64,000 nucleotides of DNA from Halomonas sp. M20 (GTDB taxonomy: Bacteria; Pseudomonadota; Gammaproteobacteria; Pseudomonadales; Halomonadaceae): assembly GCF_020622265.1 (NCBI RefSeq), contig NZ_JACNMQ010000001.1, positions 1,152,645-1,216,644 of the forward strand, written 5' to 3'. A program made the translations under genes and the position numbers. The notes under the pieces are model-generated. The model had not been told where the DNA came from. It saw nothing but the letters and a program-made list of their open reading frames with translations, and made no database searches. How positions within the stretch are numbered: position 1 is the stretch's first letter; every line of letters starts with the position of its first letter. Positions 53,817 through 62,014 of the stretch are shown in pieces.

Positions 53817-54986
53817 TTATGCGGACTCATTGAATAGTTCACGTCCAATCAGCATTCTACGAATTTCACTCGTCCCCGCGCCGATCTCGTAGAGTTTGGC
53901 ATCGCGCAGCAAACGCCCAGTGGGATACTCGTTGATATAGCCGTTGCCGCCGAGCAACTGGATGGCATCCAGTGCCACCTGGGTCGCCTTCTCGGCGCAA
54001 TAGAGGATTACCCCTGCAGCATCCTTTCTTGACGTCTGACCGCGATCGCAGGCTGCCGCCACGGCATACAGGTAAGCGCGACAAGCGTTCAGGGTGGTGT
54101 ACATGTCTGCCACCTTGCCCTGTACCAGCTGAAACTCGCCGATGGACTGGTCGAACTGCTTGCGCTCGTGAATGTAGGGAAGCACTACGTCCATGGCCGC
54201 TTGCATGATGCCGATGGGGCCGGCGGCGAGCACGGTGCGTTCGAAATCCAGGCCGCTCATCAATACCTTGGCGCCACGATTCTCTTCACCCAGGACGTTC
54301 TCCGCCGGCACCTCACAGTTATCGAATACCAGTTCGCAGGTGTTGGAGCCGCGCATGCCCAGCTTGTCGAGCTTCTGGGCGGTGGAGAAGCCCGGGAAAT
54401 CTCGTTCGATGATGAAGGCGGTGATACCTTTGGAACCGGCCTCAGGGTCGGTCTTGGCATAGACCACCAGCACACTGGCCTCGGGGCCGTTGGTGATCCA
54501 CATCTTGTTGCCGTTGAGGATGTACTTGTCGCCTTGTTTCTCGGCCTTGAGCTTCATCGATACCACATCGGAACCGGCTCCGGGTTCGGACATGGCCAGG
54601 GCGCCGACGTGCTCGCCGCTGATCAACCTGGGCAGGTACTTGGCTTTTTGATCGGCGCTGCCGTTGAGCTTCAGCTGGTTGATGCAAAGGTTCGAATGAG
54701 CGCCGTAGGAAAGGCCCACCGAGGCGCTGGCCCGAGAGATTTCTTCCATGGCGATGCAGTGGGCGAGATAGCCCATGCCACTGCCGCCATCCTTCTCGGG
54801 CACGGTAATGCCGAGTAGGCCCATATCGCCGAACTTTTGCCACAAGTCTTCCGGGAAGACGTTTTCTGCATCGATGCCCGCCGCGCGCGGGGCAATTTCG
54901 TCCCGGGCAAAGGCGTTGACCTGATCGCGCAGCATGGTCTGGGTTTCATCCAGGCCGAAGTCGAGGGGCGTGTAGGGGGAGTACAT
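53817..54986 (-). CDS. liuA: Isovaleryl-CoA dehydrogenase
   Basis: A 389-residue acyl-CoA dehydrogenase that converts isovaleryl-CoA to 3-methylcrotonyl-CoA and passes electrons to ETF. It has the FAD/substrate motifs [11 protein letters not shown] and [10 protein letters not shown], the catalytic glutamate of the isovaleryl type in the mid-domain ([15 protein letters not shown]), and [13 protein letters not shown] near the end. AAGGAG precedes ATG 54986. First gene of the operon, with a long leader. Confidence 0.95.
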   Translation of the reverse strand: MYSPYTPLDFGLDETQTMLRDQVNAFARDEIAPRAAGIDAENVFPEDLWQKFGDMGLLGITVPEKDGGSGMGYLAHCIAMEEISRASASVGLSYGAHSNLCINQLKLNGSADQKAKYLPRLISGEHVGALAMSEPGAGSDVVSMKLKAEKQGDKYILNGNKMWITNGPEASVLVVYAKTDPEAGSKGITAFIIERDFPGFSTAQKLDKLGMRGSNTCELVFDNCEVPAENVLGEENRGAKVLMSGLDFERTVLAAGPIGIMQAAMDVVLPYIHERKQFDQSIGEFQLVQGKVADMYTTLNACRAYLYAVAAACDRGQTSRKDAAGVILYCAEKATQVALDAIQLLGGNGYINEYPTGRLLRDAKLYEIGAGTSEIRRMLIGRELFNESA

Positions 54987-55008
54987 AGCGCAGCTCCTTT
55001 GGGAAACA

Positions 55009-55136
55009 CTGAATAAATGGCTGTGCGCTTCAATCACTGCGTTGCGCGGTGCTCGGAATCCTCACATATACCCCATATGCTGCGGTTCCTGTGCTCCGGG
55101 CGCCTTGTGCTTGATACCGCTCGCTGATTTATTCAG
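55009..55136. repeat. 128-nt imperfect palindrome in the liu leader
   Basis: The terminal arms CTGAATAAAT (55009-55018) and ATTTATTCAG (55127-55136) are perfect complements. Inside, partly pairing arms lead to a CATAT-acccc-ATATG apex flanked by CTCA and CTGCGG. The layout equals that of the palindrome at 8313-8431, though the base sequence of the arms differs. It lies between the proposed liu operator and the liuA start. Confidence 0.65.
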
Positions 55137-55209
55137 CGCTTCCTTGGTTGTCGATTACGCCGGCCTCGCGGCACAGCGCATAAAAAAGATAATGGCAGAA
55201 TAGATAGGG

Positions 55210-55226
55210 TTGACGTTTACGTAAAG
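55210..55226 (-). promoter_or_regulatory. LiuR-type operator upstream of liuA
   Basis: TTGACGTTTACGTAAAG is close to the near-palindromic MerR-family LiuR motif known for branched-chain degradation operons. On the minus strand it sits inside a long-spaced promoter (ACTTTA, 19 nt, TATTCT), as expected for MerR regulators. No liuR gene is in the window. The rest of 54987-55351 holds the palindrome and the permease terminator and shows no gene. Confidence 0.5.
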
Positions 55227-55263
55227 TAGAGCTTTGGTCGCAGACTCTTTGCTTTCAAGGGCA

Positions 55264-55296
55264 TAAAAAAGCCCCGTTCAAGCGATGAGCGGGGCC
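55264..55296 (-). terminator. Terminator of the purine permease gene
   Basis: Read on the minus strand: GCCCCG, 13-nt loop, CGGGGC, followed by TTTTTT. It lies 56 nt past the permease stop. Confidence 0.85.
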
Positions 55297-55351
55297 AAAA
55301 GGGTACGGTACTGTTAAAGCAAACGTTCTAGAAAATGACGCCTGACGACAT

Positions 55352-56698
55352 TCAAATGCTGTCGCGCATGGCGTGCTCGCTCTTGGGTAGAATCAGGTTC
55401 AGCACGATGGCGGTAATGGCGCCAGGAATCAGGCCGGACTCGATGACGGCCTGCATGTTGGTCGATAGATTGGCGTAGAGGCCTTCCTGGGCCGGCAGGC
55501 CGATGGCTACTGCCAGGGAGACGCCGATGACCACCATGTTGCGCTTGTTGAAATCGACGCCACTGAGCATCTTGATACCGGCACTGGCGATCATGCCGAA
55601 CATGATCAATACAGCACCTCCCAATACCGCATTGGGAATGCTCGAAATGATTGCACCTAGCTTGGGCAATAGCCCCGCCAGCAGCAGGAAACCACCGCCG
55701 ATCGCCACCACGTAGCGGCTGACGACGCCGGTCAGGGCGACCATCCCGACGTTCTGACTAAAACTGATCTGCGGGAAGGCATTGAAAATGGCCGCGAAAA
55801 TACTGGCAATACCGTCGGCCATGACACCGCCGGAGAGTTCCTTCTTCGTCGGTTCGCGATTCATGCCCCCTGCGGTGGTGCCGACGATGTCACCGATGGA
55901 TTCGGCGCAGGTCACCAATGCCAGCAGGACCACTGGAACGATTGCTGCAAGGTGAAACTCCAGGCCGATAGCGAAGGGCGAGGGCAGCGAAATCCATTCG
56001 GCACTGCCAATCTTGCCGAATTCCACGTAGCCGAAGAGGATGGCCGCCCCATAACCCGCCAGCAGGCCCGCCAAGGGTGCAGCTTCGGACCAGATGCCAC
56101 GACCATATTGGTGCAAGCCCAGAGTGACGGCGAATACCAGCGCAGCCAAGGCAAGATGATGGGGTGCGCCGAAGTCCGGGGCGCCGAAACCGCCACCGAT
56201 ATAAGCAAAGCCTACCGGCATCAGCAATACGCCGAGCATGATGACGAAGGTACCGGTGACCACCGGCGGAAACAGAAAGCGAAACCAGGGCAGGAGTAGC
56301 CCCACGAGCGCCATGGCGATGCCGCCACATAATGCGGCCCCTAGAACCGCCGGCAGGCCCATGCCCACGGCGATGGGGATCAATACCGGCACGAAGCCGA
56401 AGCTGGTGCCCATGACGATGGGCAGGCGAGCGCCGATTGGGCCCAGGCCCAGGGACTGCAGCAACGTGGCGACCCCGGCGACGAACATCGCCGCCTGAAT
56501 CATGAAGGCAGTCTGATCCGCAGGCAGGTCCGCCGCGCCGGCGATGATGATGGGTACGGTGACATTGCCGACGAACATCGCCAGCACGTGCTGAATACCC
56601 AGAGGCACCGCGCGGCCCAATGGCGGCATGGCATTGACGTCATGCGTACTGCGAACATGCTGAGGCATGTCCTGGGGTTGCTCGGTCGTCGTGGTCAT
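55352..56698 (-). CDS. NCS2-family uracil/xanthine/urate permease
   Basis: A 448-residue transporter with about 12-14 membrane helices. It has the NCS2 features LGIQHVLAMFVGNVTVPIIIAG (written in parts), the QNVGMVALTGVVSRYVV region, and FNAFPQISFSQN close to the family signature. Placed 36 nt after the 8-oxoguanine deaminase, whose product is urate, so urate or xanthine is the likely cargo. The C-terminus is short. Confidence 0.87.
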   Translation of the reverse strand: MTTTTEQPQDMPQHVRSTHDVNAMPPLGRAVPLGIQHVLAMFVGNVTVPIIIAGAADLPADQTAFMIQAAMFVAGVATLLQSLGLGPIGARLPIVMGTSFGFVPVLIPIAVGMGLPAVLGAALCGGIAMALVGLLLPWFRFLFPPVVTGTFVIMLGVLLMPVGFAYIGGGFGAPDFGAPHHLALAALVFAVTLGLHQYGRGIWSEAAPLAGLLAGYGAAILFGYVEFGKIGSAEWISLPSPFAIGLEFHLAAIVPVVLLALVTCAESIGDIVGTTAGGMNREPTKKELSGGVMADGIASIFAAIFNAFPQISFSQNVGMVALTGVVSRYVVAIGGGFLLLAGLLPKLGAIISSIPNAVLGGAVLIMFGMIASAGIKMLSGVDFNKRNMVVIGVSLAVAIGLPAQEGLYANLSTNMQAVIESGLIPGAITAIVLNLILPKSEHAMRDSI

Positions 56699-56734
56699 CG
56701 ATACTGCTCCTGCTTGTTGTTGTCGAAAGGGGAG

Positions 56735-58090
56735 TCATAGCGCGTTGCGTAGTCGCCTGGCGGCTTCGTCGTGCCGGGCCATCAAGCGACTCAGGTCTAT
56801 TTCACAGGGTAGGCCATCGGTTATTCGCCAGCGTCCGGCGACCATGACGCGGTCGGCCCGCTGGGCGCCGCACAAGAGCAGTGCTGCCAGCGAGTTCTCG
56901 GCGCCGGAAAAGCGCGGTTCGTCGAGTTTGAAGAGCGCCAGGTCGGCCTGCTGGCCGGGCTCCAGGCCGCCGATGTCGTTACGGCCCAGGCAGCGTGCCG
57001 ATCCCTGCGTTGCCCAGCGGATGACGTCTTCATGAGTGACCTGACTAGGCGAATAACGCAGGCGGCCCAGCAGCAGAGCCTGACGCATTTCGTTGGCCAG
57101 GTTGGAGTGATCGTTGGAGGCCGAACCATCCACCGCTAGCCCGATTGGCGCGCCGGCGGCTTCGAGCTCCAGAGTGCGGCACATGCCGGAGCCCAGCACC
57201 ATGTTCGATGACGGGCAGTGAGCGATACCGGTGCCGGCGTGCCCCAGGCGTTTGATCTCGCCGTCATTGAAATGAATGCCATGGGCCAGCCAGGTTCTGT
57301 TCGTCAACCAGCCGCAATCTTCCAGGTAATCCAAGGGGCGCATGCCGAATAGACGCTGACAATAAGCAGTCTCGTCCTCGGTCTCGGCGAGATGAGTGTG
57401 CAGGCGAACGTCATGGGATTCAGCGAGTCGAGCGCTTTCGAGCATCAGTTCGCGGCTGACCGAGAAGGGCGAGCAGGGCGCCAGGGCGATGGTCGTCATG
57501 GCGCCGTCGCCACGCTGATGGTAACGCTCGATCAAGCGTTGACTATCGTCGAGAATGGTCCGCTCGTCCTGCACGACTGACTGGGACGGCAACCCGCCAT
57601 CGTCCTGGCCCACGCTCATCGAGCCCCGGGTCAGCGCGGCACGCACGCCGAGGCGCTGAGCGGTTTCCACCTGGCAATCGATGGCGCCGAGCAGGGCGCC
57701 GGAAAAGACGTAGTGATGGTCGGCTACAGTGGTGCAACCCGACATCAGCAGTTCGACCATGGCCAGTTCGCTGGCCAGAGCCAACTGCTCCTCGTCGAGA
57801 TTCGCCCAGACCTCGTAGAGCGTCGTCAACCAGGGAAAGAGCTCCTTGTTGAGCGCTGGGGAATAGGCGCGGGTCAGGGTCTGATAGAAGTGGTGATGGG
57901 TATTCACCAATCCGGGTAATAGCACGTATCGGGACGCATCGAAAATCTCATCCACCGGCTGGCGTGGTTGAGCACCGGCGGCCACCTTTTCGATGATGCG
58001 CGTGCCTTGTATCACGATGCCGCCTGCTGCATCGAGGTCGGCACAGGCAGCTGGATCGCGAATCCAGAGCGTGTTGGCGTTGTCGGTCAT
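56735..58090 (-). CDS. 8-oxoguanine deaminase (amidohydrolase)
   Basis: A 451-residue amidohydrolase of the AtzA/TrzN-like branch. Metal ligands are seen in LVNTHHHFYQTLTRAY, a histidine in LHTHLAETEDE, AHGIHFND and the aspartate in AVDGSASNDHSN. These fit Pseudomonas 8-oxoguanine deaminase (converts 8-oxoguanine to urate and ammonia). GAGGAG precedes the ATG at 58090. The adjacent permease supports a purine-salvage role. Confidence 0.87.
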   Translation of the reverse strand: MTDNANTLWIRDPAACADLDAAGGIVIQGTRIIEKVAAGAQPRQPVDEIFDASRYVLLPGLVNTHHHFYQTLTRAYSPALNKELFPWLTTLYEVWANLDEEQLALASELAMVELLMSGCTTVADHHYVFSGALLGAIDCQVETAQRLGVRAALTRGSMSVGQDDGGLPSQSVVQDERTILDDSQRLIERYHQRGDGAMTTIALAPCSPFSVSRELMLESARLAESHDVRLHTHLAETEDETAYCQRLFGMRPLDYLEDCGWLTNRTWLAHGIHFNDGEIKRLGHAGTGIAHCPSSNMVLGSGMCRTLELEAAGAPIGLAVDGSASNDHSNLANEMRQALLLGRLRYSPSQVTHEDVIRWATQGSARCLGRNDIGGLEPGQQADLALFKLDEPRFSGAENSLAALLLCGAQRADRVMVAGRWRITDGLPCEIDLSRLMARHDEAARRLRNAL

Positions 58091-58425
58091 GGTTGTCTCC
58101 TCGGTCATGAAAGCCGGCATCTGCTCGGAGGGTAGGGTTACCCACACGATGTGGTTCAGGTGCCTTGCTCAGCAAGCCGGAGATATTTTTGTGTACTAGT
58201 GTTGTATACCAAAATCATTGATCGTGGTGTCATTTGTCAAGCGCAAAGTGTCGACAGCCCATGCAACATTTATAGAGTGCAAGGTTTGTACGAATAGAGG
58301 TCTTTGGTTTTTCAGCGATTTTTAAAAAGCCAAAAAGCCACAGAGAAACCACATTAGACCAATGGCTCTGTTAAAATTCTCGCTTTTGGCTCGCTTATGC
58401 CACTCTTCGAACAGGAAACGAACGA
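58091..58425. promoter_or_regulatory. Divergent promoter region (deaminase / antiporter)
   Basis: These 335 bases separate two divergent operons and contain no gene. GTGTAC and GTATAC half-sites (about 58190-58208, TTTTGTGTACTAGTGTTG followed by TATACC) could be an operator. TTAAAAT near 58373 is a candidate -10 for the antiporter gene. Confidence 0.35.
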
Positions 58426-59772
58426 ATGAACGCGGTAATTCTTGGCGTGCTGGTCATGGTCGGGCTGGCCTTGGCTCGGGTGTCTGTCGTCTTCGCCTTG
58501 ATAGTGGGCGCGCTGGTAGGAGGTCTGGTAGGCGGCTTGTCGCTTGGTGATGCTCTTTCGGCGTTCAACGACGGTGTTGGCGGCGGCGCCAAGATCGCTC
58601 TGGCCTATGCTACTTTGGGTGCCTTTGCCGTGGCTATTTCCCGGGCGGGCTTGCCGGATCTGCTGGCGCAACGCCTGATCAGGTTATTCGGACAGGAGGC
58701 ATCGCCAAAGCGTCGAACGACGGTCAAGTACACATTGATCGGCTCCGTATTACTGGTGGCAATTTCGTCCCAGAACCTGATTCCGGTACACATCGCCTTC
58801 ATTCCCATTCTGATTCCGCCACTGCTCAAGGTAATGAATCAGCTGCGTCTGGACCGTCGCGCAGTGGCCTGCACGCTGACCTTTGGCCTGACGGCGACCT
58901 ACATGCTGCTGCCGGTGGGGTTTGGTGCCATCTTTCTCAACGACATCCTGCTGGCCAATATCAATGCGGCAGGGGAGTCCCTTGGCCTCGAGGTGACGCG
59001 TGGTATGGTGCCCTTGGCCATGGGGGTGCCGGTCGGCGGTATGGCTCTGGGGCTACTGGTAGCGCTGCTTTTGAGTTATCGCAAGCCGCGTGAATATGCA
59101 GCGCTTGATGCGAGTACCCGCAATCTGCCTAATCAGCAGGAGCAGGTAAAAATTCACACCTTGGGCCTTGTGATGTCCGTGGTGGCCATTCTTGCTGCAT
59201 TAGGTATCCAGCTTTACAGCGGTTCCATGATTCTCGGCGGGCTAGTGGGTTTCGCCCTGCTTTCCGTGGGCGGCGTTTTCAAATGGCGCGAAGCTGACGA
59301 TCTGTTTACCAGCGGAATGCGCATGATGGCGCTGATCGGCTTCATCATGATTTCCGCCTCCGGTTTTGCATCGGTAATGAACGCCACCGGCGAGGTCGAG
59401 TTGCTGGTAAGCGATGCTGTTGAAATCATCGGTGACAACCAGGGGCTGGCGGCGCTTGTCATGCTGCTGGTCGGGCTGTTCATCACTCTGGGGATCGGTT
59501 CATCCTTCTCGACCATTCCCATCATTGCCACTCTCTACGTGCCACTGGCGGTACAGTTCGGATTTTCGCCCTTGGCAACGATCGCCCTGGTGGGTACTGC
59601 CGCTGCCCTGGGCGATGCAGGCTCCCCAGCCTCGGATTCGACCCTTGGGCCCACCGCCGGACTCAACGTCGATGGGCAGCACGACCATATCTGGGATTCG
59701 GTAGTGCCGACCTTTTTACACTACAACATACCGCTGATCGGCTTTGGTTGGTTGGCGGCGATGTGGTTGTAA
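58426..59772 (+). CDS. NhaC/YuiF-type Na+/H+ antiporter family protein
   Basis: A 448-residue membrane protein with about 11 helices. Family features include [31 protein letters not shown] and the C-terminal [19 protein letters not shown]. The name antiporter rests on the Pfam family; relatives such as B. subtilis YuiF have been linked to amino-acid (histidine) uptake, so the substrate is uncertain. AGGAAA precedes the ATG. Monocistronic as far as can be seen. Confidence 0.85.
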   Translation: MNAVILGVLVMVGLALARVSVVFALIVGALVGGLVGGLSLGDALSAFNDGVGGGAKIALAYATLGAFAVAISRAGLPDLLAQRLIRLFGQEASPKRRTTVKYTLIGSVLLVAISSQNLIPVHIAFIPILIPPLLKVMNQLRLDRRAVACTLTFGLTATYMLLPVGFGAIFLNDILLANINAAGESLGLEVTRGMVPLAMGVPVGGMALGLLVALLLSYRKPREYAALDASTRNLPNQQEQVKIHTLGLVMSVVAILAALGIQLYSGSMILGGLVGFALLSVGGVFKWREADDLFTSGMRMMALIGFIMISASGFASVMNATGEVELLVSDAVEIIGDNQGLAALVMLLVGLFITLGIGSSFSTIPIIATLYVPLAVQFGFSPLATIALVGTAAALGDAGSPASDSTLGPTAGLNVDGQHDHIWDSVVPTFLHYNIPLIGFGWLAAMWL

Positions 59773-59969
59773 CGGGACCTCTGTTCGATTCAATCGGTGC
59801 ATACAGCACGATAACCCGGCTATCAGCTAGCCCCTTGCGGCAAACTTCCGAGCGTTGTAGGGATAGCGTTCCATTCAATAAACGGCTAGCTAGAAATTAA
59901 TATTGTGCCTATTAACAAGGGCTGGGATCGCCAAACATCAAATTATGCAAGAAAAAAGCAACGTAACTC

Positions 59970-59997
59970 TTGGCACGAGACTTGTAAACGTTAATAA
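59970..59997 (+). promoter_or_regulatory. Promoter of mvaT
   Basis: TTGGCA (59970-59975), 16 nt, TAATAA (59992-59997), giving a leader of about 37 nt. The same bases also read TGGCACG-N4-TTGTA (59971-59986), a near match to the sigma-54 pattern TGGCACG-N4-TTGCA with the -12 GC changed to GT. The sigma-70 reading is preferred. Confidence 0.45.
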
Positions 59998-60040
59998 TTG
60001 TACCGTAACCTCCAACTTTCTATATAAGGGTATAAAGCGT

Positions 60041-60418
60041 ATGTCTCTGCTCAGTGAATATATGATGAAAGAGCAAATGCTCAAGCAGATTCAGCAAGAA
60101 CTTGAACAGATGGAGGGCGATCAACGTTTAAAGTCCGAACTCGAGTTCAAGGAGCGCCTGGAGGCGCTAATGCAGGAGTTTGATAAAAGCGCCAGCGATG
60201 TCATCGATCTTCTCCAGCCCAGCGAGCCATCCACCAGTACTGCCAAAAGTGTTGCTACCGGGGGGGGGCGGCGTAAGCGCAAGTTGAAGATCTACAAGAA
60301 CCCCAATACCGGCGAAGTAGTGGAAACACGGGGTGGGAACCAAAAAACGCTCAAGGCCTGGAAAGATCAGTACGGCACCGATACTGTCGAATCTTGGCTG
60401 GTTCGCACCGAAGGCTGA
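60041..60418 (+). CDS. mvaT: MvaT-family nucleoid silencer (H-NS-like)
   Basis: Xenogeneic silencer that binds AT-rich DNA, 125 residues. It has the N-terminal oligomerisation coiled coil (LKSELEFKERLEALMQEF), a linker with a glycine run followed by RRKRKLKIYKNP, and the AT-hook-like DNA-binding end GEVVETRGGNQKTLKAWK. These match Pseudomonas MvaT/MvaU. The ATG at 60041 has AAGGG upstream and gives the family length; the frame stays open to 59903. The AT-rich DNA beside it and a short paralog at 61198 suggest local control. Confidence 0.95.
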   Translation: MSLLSEYMMKEQMLKQIQQELEQMEGDQRLKSELEFKERLEALMQEFDKSASDVIDLLQPSEPSTSTAKSVATGGGRRKRKLKIYKNPNTGEVVETRGGNQKTLKAWKDQYGTDTVESWLVRTEG

Positions 60419-61197
60419 AGTGCACGTAGATTCGGTCTAGGGCTGTAATAAAAGTTGGTATGTCTATATGACATGCAAAATTCAGTGCCTTGCATCGGTT
60501 GTGGCGATCAGAAAGTACGATTACTGTATTTAGGTGATCATTTTTGTATGGAAGAAAAATCTTTCTTGCCTCGGATAGGGGGATTTTTACGACCTTCAAG
60601 CTTTATTGATGTTGTTATACTAATAAAATAGAATGGATGTGTCGGATCTATGTTCTTTAGTAACAAAATGTAATGTATGCTTGTCGTCAATATCCTGTTC
60701 TATTGGGGGCGAGATATTCTCTGTGTTTCTTGATGCCCGTTAATGTGGATCGTGTTGGATTTTACACTTTCTGCGTTCATCGGGCTTTTTTTGTTGCGTA
60801 GATGTACATAATTTTGCCATCATAAAGGCCTTGGTCGCGGTGTGCAGGGCGCTTATGTGGGATATGCTTTTTAGCTTCTGATAGTCATCGATACTGTCGT
60901 TCGAAAATAAGCCCTCTGATTATTTTAAAAGTGCCAAGCGTCTACTTGCCGCTGCACATACCGATTTTCTGAGTCAAGCGGTAAAGACGTTTAGACGAAA
61001 TAGAATGTCAAGCATGGTGCCTGCAGGGCGTACCATAGTCATACAATGCACTACAAAAAGTAATTCAGTCACGCCTGTTGCTATTCAGGCTAAAGCGTTC
61101 GGATGCCTGCTGTCTTTTGGATTTTTATTTATCTTTTTTAATAAGATAGCCTCTATAAATTTTTTATAACTTTTTTTATGGTATTGGTACTAACCTC
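60419..61197. other. AT-rich intergenic region after mvaT
   Basis: No gene is supported in these 779 bases. The sequence is clearly richer in A and T than its surroundings, with many T-runs, and is a likely binding platform for MvaT. A possible intrinsic terminator (GCCCG at 60735, CGGGC at 60781 with TTTTTTT) has a long 41-nt loop and is weak. TATAAATT and TATAACTT near 61155-61170 may serve as -10 for the small gene at 61198. Confidence 0.5.
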
Positions 61198-61449
61198 ATG
61201 AAATTCAATAAACCCCGTCAAATGGACGAAAGAGAGAAGCTGCGCAAGTTTCGTGAACTTGATGATGCCTTTGCTCAAGCGTTGAAGGACATGGATGGTT
61301 CTAGCAGGCGACAGCAAAGCGTGCGCGAACAGGAAGCTAAGCGGGAGTTCGAACAACGTTTGCGCACCCTGATGAGTGATTTCCATCAGACCGACACCAG
61401 CGTCGATACGTTACTGCGCACTCTGATCGAGCTGGGCAAGATTGCTTGA
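61198..61449 (+). CDS. Short MvaT-N-like protein (oligomerisation helix only)
   Basis: An 83-residue, highly charged helical protein. Residues about 44-72 (EFEQRLRTLMSDF ... VDTLL) align without gaps to the MvaT oligomerisation helix (EFKERLEALMQEF ... VIDLL), with 10 identities in 29. It ends right there, with no DNA-binding domain and no linker. This is the layout of H-NST-type truncated paralogs that antagonise a silencer by co-oligomerising. No strong ribosome site precedes the ATG; ATG at 61222 is an alternative. Function is inference. Confidence 0.7.
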   Translation: MKFNKPRQMDEREKLRKFRELDDAFAQALKDMDGSSRRQQSVREQEAKREFEQRLRTLMSDFHQTDTSVDTLLRTLIELGKIA

Positions 61450-62014
61450 GCCTGTTGGCATATTGATGAGCCGCCACTGCAAAGTCGTAAAAGCGATATT
61501 GCCGCAAGTCGTGCAATGAGTTAGCGCACTAATATGGCGAGTTAATATGTTGAGGGTTCTACCGCCCTTGCGGCTGCTACTAATGCTTGTCGCTTACCCG
61601 CGACATACGAAAAACAAATTCATACGGCCGGCACCTAGAGACCGCAGAACCGCTCCACTAGAATACCCTCCTCAAGAAACAACGGTTTTGTAGCAAAAGC
61701 ATCGTTCTATTCGCCCATGCTCACGACTGTGGCGCAAGCAATAGTATTAGGTAAATGCTACCATTTCGCTGTTTTTTCGTGCATCCAAGCTATGCGCGGT
61801 CTCATGAAACGGTGAAAACTGAGCATAGGGCCAGGGAATACGCCCGAAAAATCCTTGGGCGGTAGCGTGGCTGAAGCACTTTCAATTTTTGGATTGACTC
61901 CCGCTTCACGCGAAACATTACGCGTCATGGGCTCTCTTTTTGCAGTTTGTTGACGCGAGTTCAGCGGCGCGAAAGACAGTGATTAACTTGGCTTTTACTT
62001 ATTTTTGGTACTGA
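61450..62014. other. Long leader region of the SLC13 gene
   Basis: No gene is supported in these 565 bases. They contain the ops element at 61858-61869, a TGAAGC / GCTTCA inverted repeat around it to about 61909, and a TTGACG at 61949 that could be a second, downstream promoter. AT-rich text continues to the SLC13 start. Confidence 0.5.
61858..61869 (+). promoter_or_regulatory. ops element (RfaH recruitment site)
   Basis: GGCGGTAGCGTG is a perfect 12-base match to the E. coli ops consensus, on the same strand as the downstream SLC13 gene and 145 nt before it. The preceding CTTGG and a CCAGGG further upstream are reminiscent of the larger JUMPstart context. RfaH itself is encoded at 19715-20257. 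Confidence 0.7.

Noticed and set aside
60351..60599. 82-codon minus-strand frame after mvaT
   Set aside because: Overlaps the mvaT C-terminus, no ribosome site, unremarkable composition.
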